Origin: Zygnema cylindricum
Lineage: Eukaryota > Streptophyta > Zygnematophyceae > Zygnematales > Zygnemataceae
DNA length: 64,000 nucleotides
Assembly (NCBI GenBank): GCA_037447655.1
Contig: JBBHKE010001322.1
Location: 1 to 64,000 of the forward strand
Direction of reading: 5' to 3'
In this document: positions 9,019 to 19,328 of the stretch, piece by piece
Layout of the letters: each line of letters starts with the position of its first letter
How positions within the stretch are numbered: position 1 is the first letter of the stretch
Program-made: the position numbers and the translations under genes
Notes under the pieces: generated by a model
Told to the model about the DNA's origin: nothing
Databases searched by the model: none
What the model saw: the letters and a program-made list of their open reading frames with translations, nothing else

Positions 9019-10074
9019 GGTTATGGGCCCACCCTCTAGGGTGCCCATATTTAGTGGGACTAGGTTCATCTATTGGGAAAGTATGATGATAGGAGCCCTA
9101 TGTGAGAAGAGATTTTGGGGAATTGTGAGTGGGCGAGTGAAGCGCCCATCCGGTATGCTATCGTTTTAGGGTTTGCAGGAAGCAGATTTGGTAGGAAACC
9201 GGATCCACCGTCTTTAGAGGAATCAGAGGACGGAGAAAGTGTCCTGATGGAAAAGGGGAAAGAAAAAGAGAAAACCACAACTATAGCAACCGGATCTGCT
9301 TTCATGTCTCCTATTCGGAGGAATGAGGAGAATGACATTGACACCTAGGACTACAACAACATGGCGGCCAAGCACTTTGTCTTCTGTCATCTCACTCAAG
9401 GACTCGCAGGTCCTCATTTGCAGGTGGAAAGGGCATCCGATCTGTGGGATGCGCTTATAGACATGTCCTGTAGCGGTACTATTCAGGAACATAAGCTAAC
9501 AGATCAAAGAATCAATGGATACTTTCACAAAGGCAAGAAGATGCTCAATTTCTGCAATGAGCTGGCAATACTCTTCATGGAGTTAGAATGTGCCGGAAAA
9601 ATAGAAACCGAGAAGGCAAAGGTTCGCAGCTTACTCATAAAACTACCTGACGAGTATGAGAGCATTGTGAACCGGGTACAGGAACTGCCGGAATCTAGGT
9701 GGATATGGAATTCGGTAGTTGGTATGATCCTCGTCCGAGATAACACAATCGAAATCCGGAGAGGAGTTAAGAGAAGACAAGCCTTGGCGACTGGAGCAAA
9801 TTGGAGAAAGAAAGATACACAGAAACCCCTTGGAAGTCATGAAGGGGAAGATCATAAAAATCACTCCGATGAGTCCGAAACAAGGGGACCCAAAGGGCTT
9901 TGTCATTTCGGCAAGAAACGTAGTCATTACATGGCGGAATTTACCAAATTGACCGAACTTCGCATAAAGGAGGGGCGAACTGGAGGTCAACCAAGAGGGA
10001 AGAAAAAAACACTTGTCATACAGGTACTCGATGAGGAATCCGAGGACGATGAACTTCACTTGGATGAGGAGTTG
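8999..10074 (+). pseudogene. gag: Element 1 gag, broken
   Basis: The frame begins at the ATG at 8999 in the LTR (MEVSELQVMGPPSRVP) and passes through the primer binding site. It hits a stop near 9168 and continues in another frame (GSAFMSPIRRNEEND). A further stop, probably a former Trp, is at 9347, followed by the conserved AAKHFVFCHLTQGL capsid part. The zinc knuckle near 9900 has lost two of its ligands (CHFGKKRSHYMAEF instead of Cys-X2-Cys-X4-His-X4-Cys). The frame is cut by element 2 at 10075. Confidence 0.8.
9019..9033 (+). promoter_or_regulatory. Primer binding site, half initiator tRNA-Met type
   Basis: GGTTATGGGCCCACC directly follows the LTR. It is the exact complement of the plant initiator tRNA-Met anticodon stem-loop (GGUGGGCCCAUAACC), not of the tRNA 3' end. 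Drosophila copia and yeast Ty5 use this kind of half-tRNA primer. Confidence 0.85.
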
Positions 10075-11263
10075 TGTTGGAATTCAAGTATTTTCTAGGT
10101 CTAGAGATTGCAAAATAAAAAGCAAAATAGTAGATATTGACAGCCTGCCTCTAACTCCTCCTCAAGTGCCCACACTTGTCGCAGTCACTGAAGACTGGAG
10201 GAGGAGTTAGCCATGGTTGCCTGTGCTGTCTAGAGGGAGACAGACATTTGTTTTATAGGGGGTTTTTCTCTAAAAGGTAGATTTGACAGAGCCAGGATTT
10301 GATCCTGGTACCTGCCACTTGTCACAACCGCACTTGTCACAACCGCAACAGTCGGTAGTCTTATCCAGATAGTCGGGTATGATGTTTATTTAAACAATTA
10401 CAAAAATACTAATTCATTTAACTAGAACTATATGCATACTGCATAGAAACAGTTGTGTAAAGTACGACGTACGGTACTAATACGAAATAAATACCGCGCA
10501 GTTTGTTTGACGCCGGAAAGAATACCGCGCAGGTATTTATGACGGCCACGATTGAAATCCAAATTTGATCGGACGGCCGCGAAGGATGCCGAGATCGCGG
10601 CGTACGATTTTGGCGGTTTGCGATCACCGCCACATTGCGTGACACGTGGTAACACTACGTTGGATTGCGGCAACTCCGGAGATTACGGGAACAAATCCGG
10701 ATATGACACGTGTCGACATTTTGGCCATGTCGTACAATGGCTGTACATAAAGTACACCGGCACCTGTACTTTTCTGTACGACACAGTAATTTGATTGGTG
10801 CCGTACTTCAGTAGATAGAGTTTTAGAGAGGGAATAGGACTTAGATAAATTTTGGATAGGCAGCTGCCTCTCTCAGAGAGCACTTTGTATAAATGGCAAA
10901 CTTTGGGCAGCCATAACAATCAATTTACTTGACCATTTTCAGTGATTCTTTTTGCTGCGGACTCAGGGGAGTCTAGGCTACACAGGGGTGTAGTCGGTTA
11001 GAGTTTTTGTTTGCCAGGGTGGCTGCATTTCTAAGGGAAAGTCAAAGTGGGTGAATGTGTCCAAATCTCATATTCTAACTTTGCATTCTGTGGTGGAACC
11101 GACCACACAGAAAGTGTTATTTCACAGGGGTGAATCTTTATTGGGGTTCTGACTGTCAAGGGGTCAGTCACTTGGGTTTATATCAACTTGGAGTCGGCAC
11201 TATCTAGATTAGCTTCTTTTGGATCTGCATACTCTGAGGGCCAATGGAGGTCTCAGAGTTTCA
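10075..11263 (+). repeat. 5' LTR of element 2 (1,189 bp)
   Basis: TGTTGGAATTC to GAGTTTCA. Includes the conserved palindrome at 10292-10308, a GTAC cluster around 10730-10810, inverted CCAAT (GATTGG), TATAAAT at 10888-10894, and a dense series of leader hairpins from 10960 to 11170. The ATG at 11244 opens gag within its last 20 bases. Confidence 0.95.
10960..11170 (+). other. Serial RNA hairpins in the element 2 leader
   Basis: In order: GACTC-AGGG-GAGTC (10960-10973); GGCTACAC-AGGG-GTGTAGTC (10976-10995, one G-U pair); GCCA-GGG-TGGC (11013-11023); TGTGGT-7 nt-ACCACA (11089-11107); TTCAC-AGGG-GTGAA (11121-11134); TGACTG-9 nt-CAGTCA (11150-11170). All lie downstream of the TATA box and upstream of gag, so they would be in the 5' leader of the genomic RNA. 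Function (packaging, dimerisation or translation) is inference. Confidence 0.6.
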
Positions 11264-13175
11264 GGTTATGGGCCCACCATCTAGGGTGCCTATGTTCAAT
11301 GGAACAGACTTCACTTATTGGGAGTTTACAATGGCGGGATTGCTTTTCGAGAAGCACTTATGGGGAATTGTTTCGGGACAAGTGAGATGTCCGCCACCTG
11401 GCTTTGGAGGAGCTTACTATGGAGATTCACCTGAGGCTGCCCAGAATATCATCCGGAGATCAGATGCAACGGAAGGTGAAGGGAAGAATCTTTCTGTGGA
11501 TGGGGAAATAGGGGAGAAGGAAAAAGGGACACCTATGGTGAGGGGAGCTAGGCTCTCGGCTATGGTACCACTTGTAGGGATTAAAACTGAAGAAAATGAT
11601 AGAAAAATATGGGATTATAAAAACACTATAGCAAAACATCTCATACTTAGATATGTGTCTAAGTCCATAGCTATCACTCTTTTAAGTCTAACCAAGTCTT
11701 CAAAAATATGGGAAGCACTAATTCAGATTTATAAGAGTGAGACAATATAGAGGCAGCAATTAGTGAAACAAGAAATAGAGGCCTATGTTTATAAAGGCGG
11801 TAGCATGATAGAGTTTTGCAATGATATTGCTGCATTATATGTTGAGCTTGCTAGTGCGGGATATGTAGAATCTGAGGAGAGAAAGATTAATACTCTAATA
11901 ATGAAACTCCCGGATGAGTACGAAGACATCATTTACCGTATGTAGGAAATGGATGGCTCCTCGTGGACTTGGAGCGTTACCATGGGGATAATACTTGTGA
12001 GGGAAAGCACTTTGGAGCTTCGTAGGGGAAGGGACAGGGTCAATGCATTTTCAGCTGGTGGTGATTGGCGGAAGCGTGATGAGAGAAACGGCGGTGACGA
12101 GCGGAAGCGTGATGAGAGGAACGGTGGTGACGAGCGGAAGCGTGATGAGAGGAAGAAAGACAAAGGTAAACCTTATCGGAACTTTGGTAGAAAAAGATGG
12201 AGAGGAAAAGACACGGGAGCTTTGAAAAAAGGGGTTTGCTTCTTTTGTAGGGAACCGGGTCATTATATGGAGGAATGCCCTTGTTTGGAAAAACTTAGAA
12301 GTTGGAATGTGGATGAGGAGGACGAAGAGGAAGAGGAGAAAGAGGATGAATATTTTTTAGAGCTTCTCCGGATTAGTAGTATGGGGAAGAAAGAAAAGCA
12401 CACATAAATTGGACGAAGGCAACAGTGTGCTTTTGGAGGTATAAGGGAAGTAAAGAGAGAGGAGATACTTGAAAAAGTTCAAAATATTGAGGATAGTTTC
12501 ATAGATATTTTGGAAACAGAAAACTGGTCGGAAAGAGAGACTTCAACGGATTCCGAGGAAAGGGGAGAATTAATTATAGAGGGGGTTTTAAAAGATAGAG
12601 GAGAAGAGAAATATTTGACTAAAGGTTTAGGGGAGAAAAAATATTTATTGGGAATTAAAATAGAAAGTGATAGGGGAAAGATTTCCATGGGAGAGAGTGA
12701 GGAAAGTTCAGAAAATAGGGTAACTATCATGGATAAAAATATGAGTACGAAAGATGTAGATCTTATAAGGAACTTAGTGGGGACTAGTGTTTTTTGGGAA
12801 TATTTGGGGGTGGATGGATTTGACATCACTACTTGGTGTGATGTCACTTGTGAAGATGTGCCTGTAAAAGGGTTAGCATCTGGGTGTATGTTGCAGATTG
12901 GAGATGGGGCTGGCTATTTGGATCGCAATAGGGAAATCTGTTGGTGTGTGGATAAAAGAGTGATGAAGTGGAAAAAATCCTTGCTCGAATGTATGAAAAA
13001 TGGGATGTTAAATAAAATGTGTGATGCAACTATTATTTCAGTTCATTTAAGGCACTGTGTTAAATACTTCAGTTTTATGAAAGGAAAAAGGAAAAAGAAA
13101 AGAAAAAAAAAAAAAAAAGGGGGGGAGGGGATGTTTGTTTACTTGTTTGTGGAAGTTGAAAGGAAAATAGACTAG
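11244..13175 (+). pseudogene. gag: Element 2 gag fused to RNase H remnant, one frame with three stops
   Basis: One continuous reading frame of 644 codons runs from the ATG in the LTR to 13175, broken only by TAG at 11748, TAG at 11943 and TAA at 12405. The gag part has the capsid-like region (MEVSEFQVMGPPSRVP and onward), three 33-bp repeats giving RKRDERNGGDE (12068-12160), a good zinc knuckle CFFCREPGHYMEEC, and an acidic stretch. After the TAA come RRQQCAFGGI (the position before protease), then directly LGEKKYLLGI (end of reverse transcriptase) and FDITTWCDVTCEDVP (RNase H; normal copies read DITTWSDASYGDAP). Protease, integrase and the YVDD region are deleted. Both amber codons could derive from CAG by C-to-T change. 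Whether any readthrough occurs is unknown. Confidence 0.8.
11264..11278 (+). promoter_or_regulatory. Primer binding site of element 2
   Basis: GGTTATGGGCCCACC, an exact 15-base match to the complement of the initiator tRNA-Met anticodon arm, begins at the base after the LTR. Its internal ATG (complement of the CAU anticodon) is in frame with gag. Confidence 0.85.
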
Positions 13176-13188
13176 AAAATAAGGGGAG
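13176..13188 (+). promoter_or_regulatory. Polypurine tract of element 2
   Basis: AAAATAAGGGGAG lies immediately before the 3' LTR. The same 13-base tract precedes the 3' LTRs of elements 1 and 3, and a one-base variant precedes that of element 4. It primes plus-strand DNA synthesis in LTR retrotransposons. Confidence 0.85.
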
Positions 13189-14377
13189 TGTTGGAATTCA
13201 AGTATTTTCTAGGTCTAGAGATTGCAAAATAAAAAGCAAAATAGTAGATATTGACAGCCTGCCTCTAACTCCTCCTCAAGTGCCCACACTTGTCGCAGTC
13301 ACTGAAGACTGGAGGAGGAGTTAGCCATGGTTGCCTGTGCTGTCTAGAGGGAGACAGACATTTGTTTTATAGGGGGTTTTTCTCTAAAAGGTAGATTTGA
13401 CAGAGCCAGGATTTGATCCTGGTACCTGCCACTTGTCACAACCGCACTTGTCACAACCGCAACAGTCGGTAGTCTTATCCAGATAGTCGGGTATGATGTT
13501 TATTTAAACAATTACAAAAATACTAATTCATTTAACTAGAACTATATGCATACTGCATAGAAACAGTTGTGTAAAGTACGACGTACGGTACTTATACGAA
13601 ATAAATACCGCGCAGTTTGTTTGACGCCGAAAAGAATACCGCGCAGGTATTTATGACGGCCACGATTGAAATCCAAATTTGATCGGACGGCCGCGAAGGA
13701 TGACGAGATCGCGGCGTACGATTTTGGCGGTTTGCGATCACCGCCACATTGCGTGACACGTGGTAACACTACGTTGGATTGCGGCAACTCCGGAGATTAC
13801 GGGAACAAATCCGGATATGACACGTGTCGACATTTTGGCCATGTCGTACAATGGCTGTACATAAAGTACACCGGCACCTGTACTTTTCTGTACGACACAG
13901 TAATTTGATTGGTGCCGTACTTCAATAGATAGAGTTTTAGAGAGGGAATAGGACTTAGATAAATTTTGGATAGGCAGCTGCCTCTCTCAGAGAGCACTTT
14001 GTATAAATGGCAAACTTTGGGCAGCCATAACAATCAATTTACTTGACCATTTTCAGTGATTCTTTTTGCTGCGGACTCAGGGGAGTCTAGGCTACACATG
14101 GGTGTAGTCGGTCAGAGTTTTTGTCTGCCAAGGTGGCTGCATTTCTAAGGGAAAGTCAAAGTGGGTGAATGTGTCCAAATCTCATATTCTAACTTTGCAT
14201 TCTGTGGTGGAACTGACCACACAGAAAGTGTTATTTCACAGGGGTGAATCTTTATTGGGTTTCTGACTGTCAAGGGGTCAGTCACTTGGGTTTATATCAA
14301 CTTGGAGTCGACACTATCTAGATTAGCTTCTTTTGGATCTGCATACTCTGAGGGCCAATGGAGGTCTCAGAGTTTCA
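13189..14377 (+). repeat. 3' LTR of element 2
   Basis: Nearly identical to 10075-11263 and equal in length. The differences are scattered single substitutions, which indicates recent insertion. It ends TTTCA and is followed by the AGTTG target duplication. Confidence 0.95.
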
Positions 14378-14382
14378 AGTTG

Positions 14383-17300
14383 GAGGCAAAGACAGAAGTC
14401 GATATCCCACGAAAGCACAAATGTGCTTTCGCTGGACTGAAAGGTGAAAGAGGTTGGATTGTGAATTTTGGTGCATCGATGCACATGTGCTAGGATAAGC
14501 ATCTGTTTACTAAGCTGAGAAAGATCCCTACGGTAGAAATTGAATATGGGGATGGGAGGGTAGTGATCACAACTTCTGTAGGATCGGTAGATCTGAAAGT
14601 CATAGTGGGGGGGAAGACCTCAATAGTTACGTTCTCCGATGTATTGTTCATTGCGGAGTTAAACAAAACATTATCTCTACATCTGTATTAGATGATAAAG
14701 GATTTGAAACTAGCACCAGAAAAGGAGTTTTCACAGCTAGCTTTGAGGAAGATGTGTATTTCACTGCTGAGAAAGGTAGCCAAGTAATGTTCAGGTTTGC
14801 TTTAAGTAATGAAAAACTCAAACTTTACTATGCTGGTGTAAATGATATTATGTTGTGGCATAAGAGACTTGGGCATGTGAATCTAGAAAAGTTCAAAGAA
14901 ATGAAAAAATTGGGAGTAGTTAAAAGGATAGGCTTTGGGGAAAATGATAATGTGAGTGATTGCAGTGGGTGTGCTCAAGGTAAAGCACACAGATTACCAT
15001 TCCCAAAGGAAGCAACTTATAAAGGAGACAAACTTATTCATTTTGTACACACGGACATTTGGGGACCGGCAAGAGTGCCATCACACGGAGGCAAAAGATT
15101 TATGCTAACCATTACTGATGTTTGGTTCCGGTACTCGCGGGTATACTTTCTGAAAAATAAATCACAAACTCCGGAGTATTTCAAATATAATAAGGCATGG
15201 GCCGAGAAACTACTTAAGACACAAATTAAGAGAGTAAGTAGTGACAATGGAGGGGAATATACCTCCAATCAGTTTGTGGAGTTTTTAAGGGAGGATGGTG
15301 TTCAACATCAAAAGATAGTCCCAGAAAACCCGGAGCATAATGGTGTTGCCGAGAGATTGAATAGGACACTAAATGATAGCGCCCGGAGTATGTTGTCAGA
15401 TAAAAAAGTAGGAAAAAGTTTTTGGGCCGAAGCTATGAATTGTGCTAATTATTTGAGAAATAGAGTACTAACTTCGGCAATGAAAGGCCAAACTCCATAT
15501 GAGAAATGGACCGGTCGAAAACCAGATCTATCTCACTTAAAGGTTTTCGGTAGTAAAGTCTTCAGTTTAGATACAGATAAATCAAACTGGAAACTAGATC
15601 CAAAAGGGAAACCCGTATACTTGCTAGGATATGATGAGGATGTAAAAGGGTATAGAGTGTATGATCTAAAGAGAGAAGATATAATTTTAACAAAGCATCT
15701 GGTAGCTATGGATGAAGGAAAGTCGGTAAATCCCTTTAAATCCTAAAAGTCAGTCAGAATCAGATTTGAGTCAGATAATTCTGATGACATTCATCTTCTT
15801 AACTATCCGGGTTTTCAAGAAGACGATACTCTTGCAGGATCAGATGATATTCTTGCAGATTCAAAAAAGATAGAGAAATACTTGAACTTGGAAACGCCAA
15901 TGACACAAGTGGAAGACGTGGTGGAAACGGATATGGATACGAGGGACAGGGGAGAAGTCGTGGTGATTCGAAAGAATCCACGAGAACCATCTATTCTGGC
16001 CGCTGACTTTGAGGGAGGGAGAAGAAGCAGCAAAAGGCTTCAAGAGAAACAAGTTAACAACAAGGTAACAAAACTGTCTCACTCAGACAAACCTCAAACA
16101 TATGGAGAGGCAATGAACTGCCCGGAGAGAAACCGGTGAAAGACAGCCATCAATGAATGATGGCTTCAATCATGGCGGCTGATACATGGGAATTGGTGGA
16201 CTATCCACCTGATCGCAAACCAATTGGATGTAAGTGGATTTTCAAGTTAAAACTGAATCCTCAATACTATTGAGAGGTATAAGGCCCGGTTTGTGGCCAA
16301 AGGTTTTACTCAGAAAGAGGGAATAGACTTCGAAAAAACCTTTGCTCCGGTCGTCAGATTTCCCTCGGTCAGGATACTTCTTAGTCTGGCAGCTGTAGAA
16401 GACATGGAAGTACACTAGATGACATTAAAATTGCCTGCTTGCATGGAGAACTAGCGGAGGAGATCTTCATGCGACAACCGGAAGGATTCGTGGAACAAGG
16501 AGAAGAAAAGTAAGGTATGTCGAATGATCAAATCTCTTTATGGTTTGAAACAGACGCCCAGACAGTGGTACAAGAAACTTGATGAGTTCCTTACTGGTCT
16601 GGGATACATTCGGATTAGTTCAGATAATTCAATATATGTTTTTGAAGATGATAAAGGTGTCATCTTTATTGCAATTTAAGTTGATGATTTGCTTGTTCTG
16701 AGTAAGTCAATGGAGAAAATCAACAAACTAAAAACAGATCTAAAGGGAAGAATCGAAATTAAAAATATGGGGGAGGCTAGATATATTCTGGGAATACAAG
16801 TAGAAAGAGATAGGAAAAAGAGAATAATTAGATTAACTCAGAAAGAGGCAATTGGAAATATGCTTGCAAAACTTCAAATGAACAAAGCCAACAATTGTAG
16901 GACTCCCATGGATCTAAAGAAGGGAAGTGAGGGGAGTGAGGAAGGAGACATCCTAATTCTAGATGATGAACTAGGTCCAGAAGAAAAGAAATTTATGCAG
17001 ACTATTCCATACAGAGAGATAGTCGGCAGTCTGATAATATTTATGAACTGTACCAGACTTGACTTGGCAGCAACGGTAGGAGTGCTAAGTAGGAGTCTAA
17101 ATACTCCAACCAAAAGGGATTGGGAAGCAGCTAAAAGGGTCCTCAGATATCTCATAGGAACTAGGGATCTATGGCTGCATCTGGGTGGGGAAAACACTGA
17201 CATCACCACCTGGAGTGATGCCGACTATGGGGATGTTCTGATGAGAAGATGTACATCTGGATATGTGTTGTATGTGGGGAATGGTGCTTGTTGCGGGAGA

Positions 17301-17669
17301 AATAAGCAGCAAAGGTCATTGCTCAGTCTATCATGGAGGCGGAGTATATGGCATCTTGTTTTGTTGTGAAGGAATTGATGTGGGTCCAATCCTTGCTTAG
17401 TGAATTGGGGCATCTTAAGAGTGGAATTCAGAAAATATACTGTGATAATCAAGCAGCAAATGCAATTGCTGCTAATCCCAAACATCATTTTAAAACAAAA
17501 CACATGGACATGAGACCTAGCTTTGTTAGGGAAAAGGTGGAGATCAAAATAATAAGTCTAGAATACATACCAGACAGTGAGATGGTGGCAAACATTATGA
17601 CTAAGCATGTACCTTCTCCTAAATTATATTTTTGCAGAGAGAGGTGTGGACTTAAAATTAAAAGTGACT
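14383..17669 (+). pseudogene. pol: Element 1 pol, broken
   Basis: Protease region near 14456-14480 has an altered site (NFGASMHMC for DSGASMHMC). Integrase is largely readable at 14754-15746: WHKRLGHVNLEKF, CSGCAQGKAHRLPFP, VHTDIWGPARV, SSDNGGEYTSNQF and EHNGVAERLNRT. The linker carries GGRRSSKRLQEKQVNN. Reverse transcriptase (16190-16800) has several stops and frameshifts; the YVDD site reads as stop-VDD at 16678. RNase H (17190-17660) is in two frames. Compared with element 3 it is clearly older and inactive. Confidence 0.85.
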
Positions 17670-17671
17670 AG

Positions 17672-17684
17672 AAAATAAGGGGAG
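17672..17684 (+). promoter_or_regulatory. Polypurine tract of element 1
   Basis: AAAATAAGGGGAG immediately precedes the 3' LTR starting TGTTGAAAC at 17685, identical to the tract of element 2. Confidence 0.85.
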
Positions 17685-18282
17685 TGTTGAAACTAAAGGT
17701 ATTTTCTAGGTTATTTAATTTGATTTAATAAAGGAACAGGAAAAAGCAGATACAGCCTGCTTCTAGCTTCCTCTCTCTAACACACATACTTGTCGTAGTC
17801 AATGAGGTTAAAGAGAAAGATAGAGCCATGGCTGCCTATGCATTTTCTGGATTCAGTAGGCAGATCCTTGGTAAACATTCCAAAAGGATTTGACGGACTC
17901 AGGATTTGATATCCTTGGTAAACATTCCAAAAGGATTTGACGGACTCAGGATTTGATCCTGGTACATACTGTCCGTCAAAGTAGCCGTTAGTCTTACCTT
18001 GTAGTCTAAGACCAGTGTAGAAGTATATAGGGTACGATTGCTACTTAAAGATAACAAAACAGAGAAGTTTGGTTTACTGACAAACGGACCACAATCACAT
18101 AGACACAGCTAAATAGAATTACACCGAAAAGTACTGCCTGTATTTTTAACGGCTATAAATTAACGCCGACATCAATCTGACGGCGGAGAAAGAAGCCGGC
18201 ATCGCGGAACGGTCGATTTGGCGGTTTGGGGTCATAGCCACACCTGGTGACACGTGGCAGCATGACAATGGATGACGGCATC
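17685..18282 (+). repeat. 3' LTR of element 1, truncated, with internal duplication
   Basis: Matches 8026 onward, but carries a 47-bp tandem duplication (about 17865-17911 and 17912-17958) around TTGGTAAACATTCC that the 5' LTR has only once. It stops after GGATGACGGCATC where the LTR of element 3 begins. The remaining about 400 bp of LTR are absent. Confidence 0.9.
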
Positions 18283-19328
18283 TGTAGAAACTAATTGTTT
18301 TAAAGTATTTTCTAGGTTTGAATAGAAATAAAGAACCCGAGGCAGTCTACCTCTAACTTCTCTCTCCTACTCTCAAACTTGTCGAAGTCACTGAGAAATT
18401 GGAGAGGAAGCTAGAGCCATGGCTACCTAGGCTATCCTGAGGTTTACGGGAAATTGATACTAGTTAAGGGATTATTTACTAAAAGGTATATGCCGGCCAC
18501 AGGATTTGATCCTGGTACCTGCCAGCCGACAACCAGGAATAGCCGGTAGCCTTAGCCGTTAAGTCTAGCAGTAGTGTTACGTATTATATAGTACAATAGT
18601 TACTTAAACATTAATACGTAGGTTAAATCATTTAACTGTAACTGTATACGGTATTCATAGATCCTGTAATGTATAAGTACGGAATACGGTACATATACGA
18701 AATCAATACCGCGCATTTATTTCGTAAGTGAAACGAATACCGCGCATGTATTTATTACGGCTACGATTAAATTAGATTCTAATCAGACGGCCGAAATTAG
18801 CGCCGAGATCGCGGAAGAAGATTTCTGCGGTTTGTGGACATTGCCACATCTGATGACGCGTGGCGAAATTACATTGGATCGTGGAATCTCCGGATATTAT
18901 GGCACCGAATCTGGATATGACTGTGTCGACATTTGGGCCATGTCGTACAATGTTCGTACATAAAGTACACCGACAGCTGTACTTTTGCGTACGGAACTGT
19001 ATTCTGATTGGTTCCGTACATCAGTAGATAGAGTCTGTGAGAGAGATAGGACTTAGAAAAATTAGGAGATAGGACCCTCTCTCCTAGAGAGCTTCTGTAC
19101 AAAAGGTCAACTTTGACCCTCCATAACTTACTGCTCAGGGGAGCAAATTTAGAGATTCTTTTTGCTATCGACTCAAAGGAGTCTTGCCTTCACAGTGGTG
19201 CAGGTGGTCGGAGTTTTTGTCTGCCAGGGTGGCAGTTATTTTAGCTGAAACACAAAGGGGTCAGGATTATCCTAGAGGCTTCTTGGAAGCTGTCCACTCT
19301 GAGGACTTATGGAGGTCTCAGAGTTTCA
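18283..19328 (+). repeat. 5' LTR of element 3 (1,046 bp)
   Basis: TGTAGAAAC to GAGTTTCA. A palindrome variant lies near 18500. Six GTAC boxes fall within about 90 bp (18940-19025). The inverted CCAAT box and a degenerate TATA box (TACAAAA at 19098) are followed by leader hairpins at 19132-19145, 19170-19183, 19187-19204 (one mismatch) and 19221-19235. Confidence 0.9.

Larger units (their letters stand above)
10075..14377 (+). mobile_element. Young non-autonomous copia element 2 (4.3 kb)
   Basis: Two 1,189-bp LTRs (10075-11263 and 13189-14377) differ by only about ten to fifteen bases by eye. The element is flanked by a perfect 5-bp duplication AGTTG (10070-10074, 14378-14382) inside element 1, whose gag-pol frame resumes directly afterwards. 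The 1.9-kb interior has primer binding site, gag, a short RT/RNase H remnant and polypurine tract, but no protease, integrase or catalytic reverse transcriptase. It could only move with proteins supplied by another element. Confidence 0.95.
8026..18282 (+). mobile_element. Ty1/copia element 1, interrupted by element 2, 3' LTR cut
   Basis: 5' LTR at 8026-9018, gag remnant to 10074, then the inserted element 2 (10075-14377), then protease, integrase, reverse transcriptase and RNase H remnants (14383-17669), polypurine tract and a 3' LTR from 17685 that stops where element 3 begins at 18283. The order protease-integrase-reverse transcriptase-RNase H defines Ty1/copia. Multiple stops and frameshifts make it defective. 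The missing last part of its 3' LTR is not found to the right of element 3. Confidence 0.9.

Noticed and set aside
10418-10919. Several 75-80 codon frames in the element 2 LTRs
   Set aside because: They recur in both LTR copies because the LTRs are identical, overlap promoter signals and have no domain.
12043-12263. Alternative frames over the Arg/Asp repeat of element 2 gag
   Set aside because: Shadow frames of the 33-bp repeat; the gag frame explains the region with a zinc knuckle.
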